Shown in pieces: positions 6,756 to 14,954 of a stretch of 21,008 nt of DNA; positions within the stretch are counted from its first letter, which is position 1; every line of letters starts with the position of its first letter. The notes below the pieces were generated by a model, which did no database searches, was not told the DNA's origin, and saw nothing but the letters and a program-made list of their open reading frames with translations. The DNA lies in contig JBEHWX010000100.1 in the NCBI GenBank assembly GCA_048498995.1, positions 1-21,008 on the forward strand. Reading direction: 5' to 3'. The position numbers and the translations under genes were made by a program. The stretch is from JBEHWX01 sp048498995 (GTDB taxonomy: Bacteria > Bacteroidota > Ignavibacteria > OLB7).

Positions 6756-9692
6756 TCAGAGGTAGAACTCGAGATCATCCTCGTTCTCGATCAGGACCTG
6801 TCGGGCTTTCGACCCGTCGAACGGACCGACCACGCCGGCCATCTCCAGCTCGTCGACGATGCGGGCGGCGCGGGAGTAGCCGACCTTCAGACGACGCTGC
6901 AGCAGCGACACCGAGCCCTGCTGATGGCGGACGATCAGGCGCGCCGCCTCCTCGAACAGATCGTCCCGCTCGTCGCTCACGCCGGAGCCCCCTTTCTTGG
7001 CCTTCTCGGCCACCGACGGGAGGTGGTAGGGGCGGGTATACCCCTTCTGCGATCCGATATGCTCGCAGAGCGCCTCGACCTCCTCGGTGGAGATGAACGC
7101 GTTCTGCAGGCGGAGCGGTTTCGGCGTCCCCGGCGGCAGATAGAGCATGTCGCCGTTGCCGAGAAGCTGCTCGGCGCCGTTCATGTCGAGGATCGTGCGC
7201 GAGTCGATCTTGGAGGCGACCTGGTAGGCGATGCGGGCCGGGAAGTTCGCCTTGATGATGCCGGTGATGACGTCCACCGACGGACGCTGCGTGGCCACCA
7301 CCATGTGGATGCCGATGGCGCGCGCGAGCTGCGCCAGACGCGCGATCGGCTCCTCGACCTCCTTGGCCGCGGTCATCATCAGGTCGGCGAGCTCGTCCAG
7401 AATCAGCACGATGTAGGGGAGCTTCACGTGATGGTAGTCCTTCACCTCACGATACTTCCCTTCCTCGATCTTCTGGTTGTAGTCGAAGATGTTCCGCTGG
7501 CCGACCTTCGCCAGGATATCGTAGCGGCGGTCCATCTCCAGCTCGAGCGACTTGAGCGCCATCACCGCGTTCTGTGGCGTGGTGATGATGTCCTCGTCGA
7601 TGTCCGGGCAGCGCGCGATGAAATGGTCCTTCAGCGAGCGGTAGAGCGTCAGCTCGATCTTCTTCGGGTCGATGACCACGAACTTCAGATCGCGCGGGTG
7701 CATCCGGTAGATCAGCGAGGCGAGGATCGAGTTGATGCCGACCGACTTGCCGGAGCCGGTGGCGCCGGCGATCAGCAGGTGGGGCATCTTCGACAGGTCA
7801 TCGCAGAAGACCTCGCCGACGGTCGTCTTGCCGAGCGCCAGCGGCAGGCGGGAGGTGGCCTCGCGGAACTTCGAGGTGTTCAGCACCGAGCGGATGCGGA
7901 CCATCGCCGGCTTGTGATTCGGGATCTCGACGCCGACGGTTCCCTTGCCGGGGATCGGCGCGATGATGCGGATGCCGCGCGCCTTCATCGCCAAGGCGAT
8001 ATCGTCGGCCAGCGACTCGATCTGCGAGAGCTTGATGCCGGCGGCCGGCACGAACTCGTAGAGGGTCACCACCGGCCCCGGCGTCACCGTCAGGTTTTCG
8101 ATCTGGATGTTGAAGGTGCCGAGCTTCTGCTGGAGGATGCGCGCGTTCTCGGCGAGCTCCTCGTCGTTGACGTCGGCCTGCTCGCTCTGCGGCACCAGCA
8201 GCTCGATCGACGGCGGGATGTAGTTGATCTCCTCGTCGAAGCGCTCCTCGATCAGCTCGCCGGCGTCGGCGGTCTCCTGGTCGGCCTCGGATTCTCCCTC
8301 CTGCACGTTCACGGTCAGTCGCTGTCCCGGCGCCAGGCGGGCCGGCGGCGGAGGCGTCGGCTCCACGTGCCGGTTGATCACCGGGCGGCGCTCCAGCTCA
8401 TCGGCCAGGGCCGCGGGAGTGGCCGGCTGGTCGTCCATGTCGAATGGAGGGAGGTCGTCGTCGACGGGGGAGGGGGGAGGGGGTGCCTGCCGCTGGATCT
8501 CCGTCACCGCCGGGCGCTCGATGGCACGCTCAGGCGCGCGCTCAGGCGCACGCTCCGGGGAGCGCTCCGCCGGACGCGGCGTCGGCGCGGGGGCCTTTCG
8601 CTGGAGGGCGGGGGCGGGGCGGGGCGCCTCGTACGGCGCCGGCTGCGGAGCCTGGCGCGGCTGCGGTGCCAGCGTCGGCGCCTGCATCTGCGGCTCCGGG
8701 GCGAGCCCGAGATCGAGCTGCTCGCGGCGGCCGGCCGGGGCGGCCATTCGGGGCTCCTCCGGCTCCGGCGTGCGCATCCTGCGGACCATGCGGGCCGGCT
8801 CGTCCATCGCCTGCTCCTCCTCGATCGGACGCCGGACCACCGGCGACTGCGGGCGGGAGGCGGCGCGGGGAGCTTCCTCGTCGTCCGGGACGCTCTGCTC
8901 GCCGAGCCGTGCGCCGACGGCGCTCCTGGAGGCGGCGATCGTTGCCTGCGCGCTCTGGAGATACTCTCCGGCGCGGGCCACGATGGTCCTGACGTCGAGA
9001 TCGAACGCGTAGATCACCAGGATGCCGGCGCCGGCCAGGAGCACCAGGAAGGAGCCGGCCGAGCCGAGAAGTCCGGTGAGGATCGAGGCGATGAACGCGC
9101 CGATGGCGCCGCTCCACTCCTGCGCCGGATGGTGCATCCACTCGACCAGCTGCGCGGTGCCGAGGATCGACGCGAAAACCGTCATCAGCGCGAGCGTGAA
9201 GAGGGAGATCCGGAGCGTGCGACGGTAGTTCCGGCCGCGGAAGATCGTCACTCCCCAGATCGCCGTCAGCCCCGGCAGCAGCACGGTGCTGTAGCCGACG
9301 GTGGCGTTGATCAGGAGATTCGAGATGAAGGCGCCGAGCAGGCCGAGCCAGTTCTCCGTCGTGTCGGCCTTGGCCGAGACGGCCGGATCGTTCGAGAAGA
9401 GCCCGAACAGATCGCCGAAGCGGACGTCGGCGTTGGCCTGATCGCGCGGCGTGTAGCTGACGATGGCCAGCAGCAGCAGCAGCGCGCCGAGCAGCAGCAG
9501 GATCGCGGTCACGTGTCTGAGCCGCTCATCCGGCTCGACGGCGCCCTTCTTCTCCGGCTGCTTTTCGGGCGCGGAGGATTTCCGCGTCCGCTTCGGGGCC
9601 GCCTCCGACGACGCGCCGCCCTTCCTCCCGGGCTCCTCCTCCTTCGAGGAGCCCCGCAGGAGCGTCACTTCTGGATACGGTACTTCAGGCAT
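6756..9692 (-). CDS. ftsK: DNA translocase FtsK
   Basis: Division-site ATPase that pumps chromosome ends toward dif and activates XerCD recombination; about 978 residues. A basic N-terminal tail is followed by four membrane segments at about 61-80, 115-150, 160-182 and 196-230. A Pro/Ala/Arg/Glu-rich linker spans about 240-510 and includes PERAPERAPERA repeats. The RecA-like motor carries Walker A GATGSGKS (K649) and Walker B LILDELADL (D766, E767). The C-terminal winged-helix gamma domain, which reads KOPS-type sites, covers about 907-978 (LLQRRLKVGYSRAARIVDELE). The start MPEVPYPEV is chosen because residues upstream of it in the open frame look non-coding (Arg/Ser/Pro-rich); no strong ribosome site is visible. 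It lies 243 bp downstream of comB on the same strand. Confidence 0.96.
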   Translation of the reverse strand: MPEVPYPEVTLLRGSSKEEEPGRKGGASSEAAPKRTRKSSAPEKQPEKKGAVEPDERLRHVTAILLLLGALLLLLAIVSYTPRDQANADVRFGDLFGLFSNDPAVSAKADTTENWLGLLGAFISNLLINATVGYSTVLLPGLTAIWGVTIFRGRNYRRTLRISLFTLALMTVFASILGTAQLVEWMHHPAQEWSGAIGAFIASILTGLLGSAGSFLVLLAGAGILVIYAFDLDVRTIVARAGEYLQSAQATIAASRSAVGARLGEQSVPDDEEAPRAASRPQSPVVRRPIEEEQAMDEPARMVRRMRTPEPEEPRMAAPAGRREQLDLGLAPEPQMQAPTLAPQPRQAPQPAPYEAPRPAPALQRKAPAPTPRPAERSPERAPERAPERAIERPAVTEIQRQAPPPPSPVDDDLPPFDMDDQPATPAALADELERRPVINRHVEPTPPPPARLAPGQRLTVNVQEGESEADQETADAGELIEERFDEEINYIPPSIELLVPQSEQADVNDEELAENARILQQKLGTFNIQIENLTVTPGPVVTLYEFVPAAGIKLSQIESLADDIALAMKARGIRIIAPIPGKGTVGVEIPNHKPAMVRIRSVLNTSKFREATSRLPLALGKTTVGEVFCDDLSKMPHLLIAGATGSGKSVGINSILASLIYRMHPRDLKFVVIDPKKIELTLYRSLKDHFIARCPDIDEDIITTPQNAVMALKSLELEMDRRYDILAKVGQRNIFDYNQKIEEGKYREVKDYHHVKLPYIVLILDELADLMMTAAKEVEEPIARLAQLARAIGIHMVVATQRPSVDVITGIIKANFPARIAYQVASKIDSRTILDMNGAEQLLGNGDMLYLPPGTPKPLRLQNAFISTEEVEALCEHIGSQKGYTRPYHLPSVAEKAKKGGSGVSDERDDLFEEAARLIVRHQQGSVSLLQRRLKVGYSRAARIVDELEMAGVVGPFDGSKARQVLIENEDDLEFYL

Positions 9693-9935
9693 GTTGGGAT
9701 CCGGTACGGTCTTGAATGAACATCGGTAAGTCGATCGGTCATGAGGATCGTCGCGCGCGCTCGGCCGCCGGCCGAGGGAATCTCCCGCGACGAGCCGCCG
9801 CCGGGGGCATGTCGAGGAGGGGAGAGCTCCGCCGGAGCGTGCGTGAGGCTCGCGCGAGGCATATGTCAACGGTGAGGCTCGCGAACGGATGCGCGAGCGG
9901 GTACGTGCGTGCCGGGCGAATCCGCGACGGGGGCC

Positions 9936-10670
9936 TTACGGATCGTTCCGGAGCCGGATCATCGATCCGTCGAGCTCCGGCACGGCCGTGTCGAAATGGT
10001 TGAGGCGGGAGCAGAAGGCGATATCCTCCTCCATCCCGAGCGAGCGGAGCACGGCGCCGTGATCGGTGGCGCCGATCGCCTCCTGGAGGTTGCCGGAGCA
10101 GTCCTCGAACAGCCGGAGCGCCACGCGCGCGCCGTCGTCGATGGTCGGCGGCGTGGCCAGGCGCTCGACGAGCTCGGCGATGATCGCGCCGGCGGCGATC
10201 GTATCCTCCAGCGACAGCCCGCCGTTGGTGCCGGCGCAGAGGAAGGTGACCTGTGCGTCATCGGCCAGCGAGCGGGCCACGGCGCGGGCGTTCACCAGCG
10301 CGCCGGCCACCACGCGCGAGGCGCCGCGGCAGCGCAGAAGCGCCGCCGTGCCGTTGGTCGTGGTCAGCACCAGCGTTTTCCCGTGCACGACCTCCGGTGT
10401 ATATTCGCGCGGCGAGTTCCCCAGGTGGAATCCCGCGATCATCCGGGCTCCGCGCTCTCCGCACAGCAGCGTCCGGTCGGCGCCGAGCCTGTGCGCGATC
10501 TTGACCGCCTCGTCGGCGGCCGGCGCGGGGACGATCTCCCTGGCTCCCGCCATCAATGCCGCCGCGATCGTGCTGGTTGCCCTCAACGTATCAATCACGA
10601 CAACGTCCCGGTCGCGGATGTCGGATTCTGCCGCGATCATCCCCGGGGTGAAGCGTACGATAATGTCCAT
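9936..10670 (-). CDS. comB: 2-phosphosulfolactate phosphatase family protein (ComB)
   Basis: ComB hydrolyses 2-phosphosulfolactate to sulfolactate and phosphate, a Mg-dependent step in coenzyme M synthesis in methanogens. The family is also widespread in bacteria, where its role is often unassigned. This copy has 244 residues, close to the usual 230-245. Typical family segments are DVVVIDTLRATSTI near the start, LLCGERGARMIAGFHLGNSP in the middle, TLVLTTTNGTAAL and FLCAGTNGGLSLEDTIAAG. No other coenzyme M genes are nearby. ATG 10670 starts MDIIVRFTPGM, with an AGGGA a few bases upstream on the coding strand. A hairpin, TGCCCC...GGGGCA at 10702-10718, lies in the presumed leader. Downstream on the same strand is ftsK, but the 243-bp gap makes a shared operon uncertain. 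Confidence 0.88.
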   Translation of the reverse strand: MDIIVRFTPGMIAAESDIRDRDVVVIDTLRATSTIAAALMAGAREIVPAPAADEAVKIAHRLGADRTLLCGERGARMIAGFHLGNSPREYTPEVVHGKTLVLTTTNGTAALLRCRGASRVVAGALVNARAVARSLADDAQVTFLCAGTNGGLSLEDTIAAGAIIAELVERLATPPTIDDGARVALRLFEDCSGNLQEAIGATDHGAVLRSLGMEEDIAFCSRLNHFDTAVPELDGSMIRLRNDP

Positions 10671-10722
10671 TCGGTCCCTGATGTGGTACGAGGCGCCAAT
10701 ATGCCCCGCCGGGGGGCAATAA

Positions 10723-10730
10723 CAAAAGTA
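10723..10730 (-). promoter_or_regulatory. Possible Bacteroidota-type -7 element for comB
   Basis: Read on the minus strand the sequence is TACTTTTG, an exact fit to the TAnnTTTG consensus known for Bacteroidota housekeeping promoters. It lies in a small AT-rich island (10719-10741) that stands out from its surroundings. The comB start codon is about 50 bases downstream. No TTG-type -33 element is obvious at the usual distance, so this is tentative. Confidence 0.35.
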
Positions 10731-10920
10731 GAATCTAATTGAAGCCAGCCCCCATGCGGGGCGCCGCCGGCAAGCCGCCGGCGGGCCGCCGGAATCGACG
10801 CGCCGCCACGGCGCTTCAATGCCTTCGGCCGCCCGATCGGAACCAGAGCTTGAAGTCGGCGATCCCCCTCCAGCGAGGGAAGCGCCGGCCGGATTTCCCT
10901 CCGTTCGAATCCCCAGATCC

Positions 10921-11937
10921 ATGTCCATTATCGATCTACGAAGCGATACCGTCACCCGCCCGACGCGCGCCATGCGCGAGGCCATGATCGACGCCGAGGT
11001 CGGCGACGATGTCTACGGCGAGGATCCCACCGTCATCCGGCTTCAGCAGCGGGTGGCCGAGATGCTCGGCAAGGAGGCGGCGATCTTTGTCCCGACCGGC
11101 GTGATGAGCAACCAGCTCTGCCTGAAGGCGCTCACCGCCCCGGGTGACGAGGTGATCGTCGGCGCCAGCAGCCACATCTTCAACTACGAGACCGGCGCCC
11201 CGGCGCTCCTCTCCGGCATCCAGCTCCACACGCTGCCGGATCCACGCGGGGTGATGAGCATCGAGGATATCGACCGCGCGATCCGCGAGGAGGCCTACTA
11301 TCTGCCCCGGACCGCGGCCGTGGCGCTCGAGATCACGCACAACCGGGAGGGGGGAACCATCCCGCCGATCGACTATGTGCGGGAGGTGACCGACTTCGTC
11401 CGCGGCCGGGGAATCGCGCTCCATCTCGACGGAGCCCGGCTCTGGAACGCGGTCGTCGCCACCGGCATCTCCCCCGGCGAGTACGCGTCGATGTTCGATA
11501 CCGTCTCGGTCTGCCTCTCCAAGGGGCTCGGCGCGCCGATTGGCTCGGTGATGGTCGGCACGCGCCGCCACATCGAGATCGCATGGCGCTTCAGGAAGGT
11601 CTGGGGTGGCGGATGGCGACAGGCGGGAATGCTCGCGGCGGCCGGGCTCCACGCGCTCGATCATCACATCGAGCGGCTTGCCGAGGATCACGCCAAGGCA
11701 ACGGCGTTCGCCGCCGAGCTCCGGCGCGGAAATGGCAACGAGGTCTTCGTCGAGCCGCAGACGAACATCGTGATCTTCTCGGTCGCCGGCGCCGAGCCGG
11801 CGGAGGTGGCCGCGAGGATGAAGGAGCGAGGCGTGCTCCTGTCGGCGGCATTCAAGGGGAAGCTGCGCGCGGTCTTCCACATGGATGTCTCCCAGGACGA
11901 CGCGGTGAAGGCGGCCTCGGCAATCAACGAAGGATAA
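10921..11937 (+). CDS. ltaE: Low-specificity L-threonine aldolase
   Basis: Pyridoxal-phosphate enzyme cleaving L-threonine and allo-threonine to glycine and acetaldehyde; cytoplasmic, 338 residues, normal for the family. Diagnostic segments are IDLRSDTVTRPTRAMREAM at the N-terminus, GDDVYGEDPT, FVPTGVMSNQLCLKAL, the cofactor-binding HLDGARLWNA (D170, R173) and SVCLSKGLGAPIGS with the Schiff-base lysine K201. The gene starts at ATG 10921; the open frame continues 34 codons upstream, but that part lacks homologous character and the DLRSDT motif is normally within ten residues of the start. No clear ribosome site. The DHH phosphoesterase gene follows after 56 bp on the same strand and may share the transcript. 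Confidence 0.95.
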   Translation: MSIIDLRSDTVTRPTRAMREAMIDAEVGDDVYGEDPTVIRLQQRVAEMLGKEAAIFVPTGVMSNQLCLKALTAPGDEVIVGASSHIFNYETGAPALLSGIQLHTLPDPRGVMSIEDIDRAIREEAYYLPRTAAVALEITHNREGGTIPPIDYVREVTDFVRGRGIALHLDGARLWNAVVATGISPGEYASMFDTVSVCLSKGLGAPIGSVMVGTRRHIEIAWRFRKVWGGGWRQAGMLAAAGLHALDHHIERLAEDHAKATAFAAELRRGNGNEVFVEPQTNIVIFSVAGAEPAEVAARMKERGVLLSAAFKGKLRAVFHMDVSQDDAVKAASAINEG

Positions 11938-11993
11938 CAGCCCGGCCAGGCTCCCCGTTCGGGAGAGCCGCCGGACGCGATCAACGGGAGCGT

Positions 11994-12995
11994 ATGACGA
12001 CGACGATTCTCTGCTTCTATCACTATCCGTGCAACGACGGATCGGCCGCCGCCGCGGCCCTCGGACATCGGCTTGGCCAGGAGAATTACCGGGACGGCGA
12101 CTTCGACATCCGCTACTGTCCCGTGACCTACAAGGGGGAGTGGAACGATCCCTTCCCGGATCACTATCTCGAGAACGAAGTGGTCCCGGACCATCCGGTG
12201 CGGGAGATCTTCATCGTCGACGTCACCCTTTCGGCGGTGAAGTTCAATCAGCTGGCCGATCATCTCCAGGCCAGGGAGCGCCTGGCCGAGGGGCCACTGG
12301 CGGTGACCTGCATCGATCATCACAAGACCGCCATCGAGCGGATCGACGAGCTGAAGAGCTACTGCACCGAGACCTACATCAAGATCGGACCCGGCTTGAG
12401 CGGCGCCACGCTGGTGTGGAACTACTTCAACGAGCGCTTCGGCAACGAGCTTCCGGTGCCGGAGCTGCTCCGTTACGTGGCCGATCAGGATATCTGGGAG
12501 TGGAAGCTCCCGGATTCGAAGGAGATCAACGCCGCGCTCAACACGCTCGACGGAAGCGTGGCCACGATGGAGGAGGAGCTGAAGGCATGCCTGGCTTCGC
12601 CGGAGGAATGGAAGCAGCGGCGCGCGGCGCAGGGGGGGGCGATCGTTTCGATGGTGGATTCGCAGGTGCTTCGCTCCACGCGCCAGGTGGTGCCGATCGC
12701 GGTGGGTGACGTCCATCTTCTCGTCGTCAACGCCACGTCGTATTCGTCGGAGCTCGGCAACCATCTCTGCAACGAGAGCGAGCACGCGCCGAACGCGGTC
12801 GCGGTGATCTACTCGATCCAGGACGACTGGTCGGTCCGCTGCTCGTTCCGCTCGATCGCCGGTGGGAAAGTCAACGCGCGGATGATCGCGCAGCGCTACG
12901 CCGGCGGCGGGCACGACCACGCGGCCGGGTGCCGCTTCGAGAGCTTCGCGGCCTTCCGCGACGCGCTCGCGGAGCTCGAGCGCGGGGCGTTGTAA
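11994..12995 (+). CDS. DHH/DHHA1-family phosphoesterase
   Basis: Predicted Mn-dependent phosphoesterase of the DHH superfamily, which includes RecJ, oligoribonucleases and cyclic dinucleotide hydrolases; 333 residues. Motif I is FYHYPCNDGSAAAAALG (residues about 8-24), motif II is IFIVDVTLS, and the signature DHH is in VTCIDHHKTAIERID. The DHHA1 substrate-binding domain ends with YAGGGHDHAAGCRF, the GGGHxxAAG motif. There is no membrane helix or PAS domain, so it is a soluble stand-alone enzyme; the substrate cannot be told from the sequence. The motif I form HxxxCxDG resembles a less-characterised DHH subgroup rather than RecJ. A GGGAG lies three bases before the ATG, unusually close. An eight-G run occurs within the gene at 12632-12639. 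A bidirectional terminator follows. Confidence 0.88.
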   Translation: MTTTILCFYHYPCNDGSAAAAALGHRLGQENYRDGDFDIRYCPVTYKGEWNDPFPDHYLENEVVPDHPVREIFIVDVTLSAVKFNQLADHLQARERLAEGPLAVTCIDHHKTAIERIDELKSYCTETYIKIGPGLSGATLVWNYFNERFGNELPVPELLRYVADQDIWEWKLPDSKEINAALNTLDGSVATMEEELKACLASPEEWKQRRAAQGGAIVSMVDSQVLRSTRQVVPIAVGDVHLLVVNATSYSSELGNHLCNESEHAPNAVAVIYSIQDDWSVRCSFRSIAGGKVNARMIAQRYAGGGHDHAAGCRFESFAAFRDALAELERGAL

Positions 12996-13021
12996 GGAAC
13001 GGTCCGCGGTCAGGTAAACAG

Positions 13022-13057
13022 AAAGCGGGCTCGCGACACATGCCGCGAGCCCGCTTT
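13022..13057. terminator. Bidirectional rho-independent terminator between convergent genes
   Basis: AAAGCGGGCTCGCG (13022-13035) is the perfect reverse complement of CGCGAGCCCGCTTT (13044-13057), a 14-bp stem with an eight-base loop. Both arms end in A/T triplets, so each strand has a short T run after the stem. It lies 26 bp after the DHH phosphoesterase stop and 30 bp before the end of the anti-sigma-like gene on the other strand, as expected for a shared terminator. Confidence 0.92.
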
Positions 13058-13087
13058 GCATTGATCCCCGGCCGAAGGGCGGATCGG

Positions 13088-13894
13088 TTACTTCGGGGGG
13101 CCGATATGGATCTTCATCCTCGCTTTCCGGTTCCGCGTGATCGCCGTGTCGGCCGGCATCTCCGGCTCGGTCGTGGCCGGCTTCACCTCCTCGCTCGGCG
13201 TCGACGCCGATGACGTCTCGGTCGGCTCCCGCGGATTCTTCCCGTCGTCTCCGGATGGAGCCTCGGGCGTCGGGGCGCTCGTCGCGGCCCCCGCCTCACG
13301 CTTCGGCTGATGGCGCTCGCTCGTGTCGACGCTCCTACTCGTTACCACCTCCGGCGCGGCCTGAGCCCGGGAAGCGGGGGAGGCGGCATCCGGCGTGGAG
13401 GAGGGGCCGTTCAGCGGAGCCGACGCGGCGCCGGTCGTCACTCGATCGCGCGGGGTCTCCCCCGAGGAAGCCGCCAGATAGATCCCGGCGCCGACGGCGA
13501 GGATGGCGCCGATGATCGCGAGCTTCGCTCCGAGCGCGCCGAGGAAGGAGGAGCCGGTGACGAAGGAGGAGCCGGCGGATGGAATGGAGCCGCTTCCCGC
13601 CGATGGAGCGCTCGCGGTGCTCCCCGTGGCGTCGGTCGGCGCGCCCGCGTGGCCGGGTCCGGCGGGAGCCGTGCCGGCGAGCTTCGCCATCACCGAGGCG
13701 CGCGTGGCGGCGTGGTCGGTGGGGATCGCGCTTCTGTCCCGTCCGATCGCGCGGCGCATCACCGTTTCGGCGTGCACGATCGGCTCGAGCCTGGCATCGC
13801 CCCGAATGCCGTCGAGCAGCTCGCGCTCCTCGGTTCCATCGAGCTCGCCGTTGAGATAGCGCTCGAACTGCCGGTCGAAATCATTCCTGTTCAT
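13088..13894 (-). CDS. Single-pass membrane protein, likely anti-sigma factor
   Basis: About 268 residues, not recognised by sequence family alone. Residues 1-75 are a charged, helical cytoplasmic region (DFDRQFERYLNGELDGTEERELLDGI) resembling the N-terminus of anti-sigma factors, but without the HxxxCxxC zinc motif. A Gly/Ser/Ala/Pro-rich stretch (75-115) precedes one membrane helix at about 117-142 (FLGALGAKLAIIGAILAVGAGIYLA). The remaining 125 residues are low-complexity Pro/Ser/Thr/Ala/Glu-rich, presumably periplasmic, ending in a basic RNRKARMKIHIGPPK. Its ATG overlaps the sigma-factor stop by four bases (ATGA), suggesting translational coupling. The position after an ECF sigma gene, the small N-domain and the single membrane helix support the role; a different regulator is possible. 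Confidence 0.7.
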   Translation of the reverse strand: MNRNDFDRQFERYLNGELDGTEERELLDGIRGDARLEPIVHAETVMRRAIGRDRSAIPTDHAATRASVMAKLAGTAPAGPGHAGAPTDATGSTASAPSAGSGSIPSAGSSFVTGSSFLGALGAKLAIIGAILAVGAGIYLAASSGETPRDRVTTGAASAPLNGPSSTPDAASPASRAQAAPEVVTSRSVDTSERHQPKREAGAATSAPTPEAPSGDDGKNPREPTETSSASTPSEEVKPATTEPEMPADTAITRNRKARMKIHIGPPK

Positions 13895-14670
13895 GGCTGC
13901 TTTCCCCCTGGTCCACGGGTGGAATCGATGCGGTTCATCCGTTCCTGTTCCTGTTGCATGGCGTCGATGATCAATCCCCGGAGCCGCGAGCGCGCGCGCG
14001 AGGCGCGCATCCGGATGGCCTCGACCGACGTGCCGAGCAGGCCGGCGATCTCGTCGTAGTCGTAGCCGCAGTAGGCGGTCAGCACCAGCACCTCCCGGAA
14101 ATCGAACGGTAGCTTCGGAAGATTCTGGATCACCAGCTCCTCGAGCTCCGACGGATCGTGCGGACGATGCACCGGCAGCGAGCCCTCGGAGAGATCCTCG
14201 TACGATGAGGTTCGCCGCGCCACCTTCAACCGGTTCAGACAGAGGTTGCGCGCGATCGTCAACAGGAATCCGACCGGGTTGTCCACCGGCCGCGGCTTCG
14301 AGCGCATCGTGATCGTCCGCTCCCAGATCTCCTGCGTGATATCCTCCGCCTCGCCGGCATCGCCGAGGATCTTCATGCAGTAGGTGAACAGCCGCTGGTT
14401 GTGCCGATCGAACAGGTCGGCGAATGCCGCGTCGTCGCCATCGAGAAAGCGACCGAACAGATCGACGTCCAAGGCGCGCTCGGCCTCCGCGTGCCGCGCC
14501 GGCGCCGGACATGGTGCCGGGCGCGGAGTCGTGTCGCGGTCGGAATCGTTCGCGGAGGTTGCCGGAGATATCGGTGCCGTTGGGTCCACCGGTCGTCGTG
14601 CAAGTGGAGGAGAGAGTGTTGCCGCCATCGGATGCATTGTCGCGCACATATCGTGACTGGATAGCGGCAT
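13891..14670 (-). CDS. ECF-type RNA polymerase sigma factor
   Basis: Extracytoplasmic-function sigma-70 factor, about 259 residues. Region 2 spans about 74-153 (FLDGDDAAFADLFDRHNQRL, then EAEDITQEIWERTI and NPVGFLLTIARNLCLNRLK). Region 4 spans about 183-235, with the helix-turn-helix YDEIAGLLGTSVEAIRMRASRARSRL. Regions 1 and 3 are missing, as is normal for ECF factors. The N-terminal Pro/Ala-rich extension of about 70 residues is unusual, and the start is uncertain: methionines at 14670, 14649, 14637 and 14628 are all in frame, none with a clear ribosome site. The next methionine lies inside region 2, so at least part of the extension is real unless a non-ATG start is used. The gene overlaps the downstream anti-sigma candidate by four bases. 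Confidence 0.9.
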   Translation of the reverse strand: MPLSSHDMCATMHPMAATLSPPLARRPVDPTAPISPATSANDSDRDTTPRPAPCPAPARHAEAERALDVDLFGRFLDGDDAAFADLFDRHNQRLFTYCMKILGDAGEAEDITQEIWERTITMRSKPRPVDNPVGFLLTIARNLCLNRLKVARRTSSYEDLSEGSLPVHRPHDPSELEELVIQNLPKLPFDFREVLVLTAYCGYDYDEIAGLLGTSVEAIRMRASRARSRLRGLIIDAMQQEQERMNRIDSTRGPGGKQP

Positions 14671-14954
14671 GACAACGATGGGTGCCGGAACATAACAACC
14701 GGCGGCGAATGCGGCGCGGAGCGCTTCGCGGCCTGAAGCACTCCGCCGGCGAGAGTCGGCTCGCTTGCGCGGGCATTTCCGCGAGCTCGTCGCCGCCGAT
14801 CGATACATCGACCGCAGTGCTGTTACGAATCCGACGGGATCGTTGTCATCTCCGCGAGCTCCCGAGGTGCGGCGCGCCGGAACCCACGATCATGATCGAC
14901 CCTCGGGACCAACAACGTCAATGATTTGTCGAACCCAATCCTGGATAGAGCATC

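Noticed and set aside
6924..9719. 931-codon plus-strand frame opposite ftsK
   Set aside because: It is an Arg/Asp/Val/Leu-rich mirror of the FtsK reading frame; FtsK has Walker motifs and the expected domain order.
9842..9883. TTGACA on the minus strand (9864-9869) as the ftsK promoter, and a twice-occurring GTGAGGCTCGCG
   Set aside because: No -10-like sequence lies at the right distance from TTGACA; the short direct repeat is 12 bp only and could be chance in GC-rich DNA.
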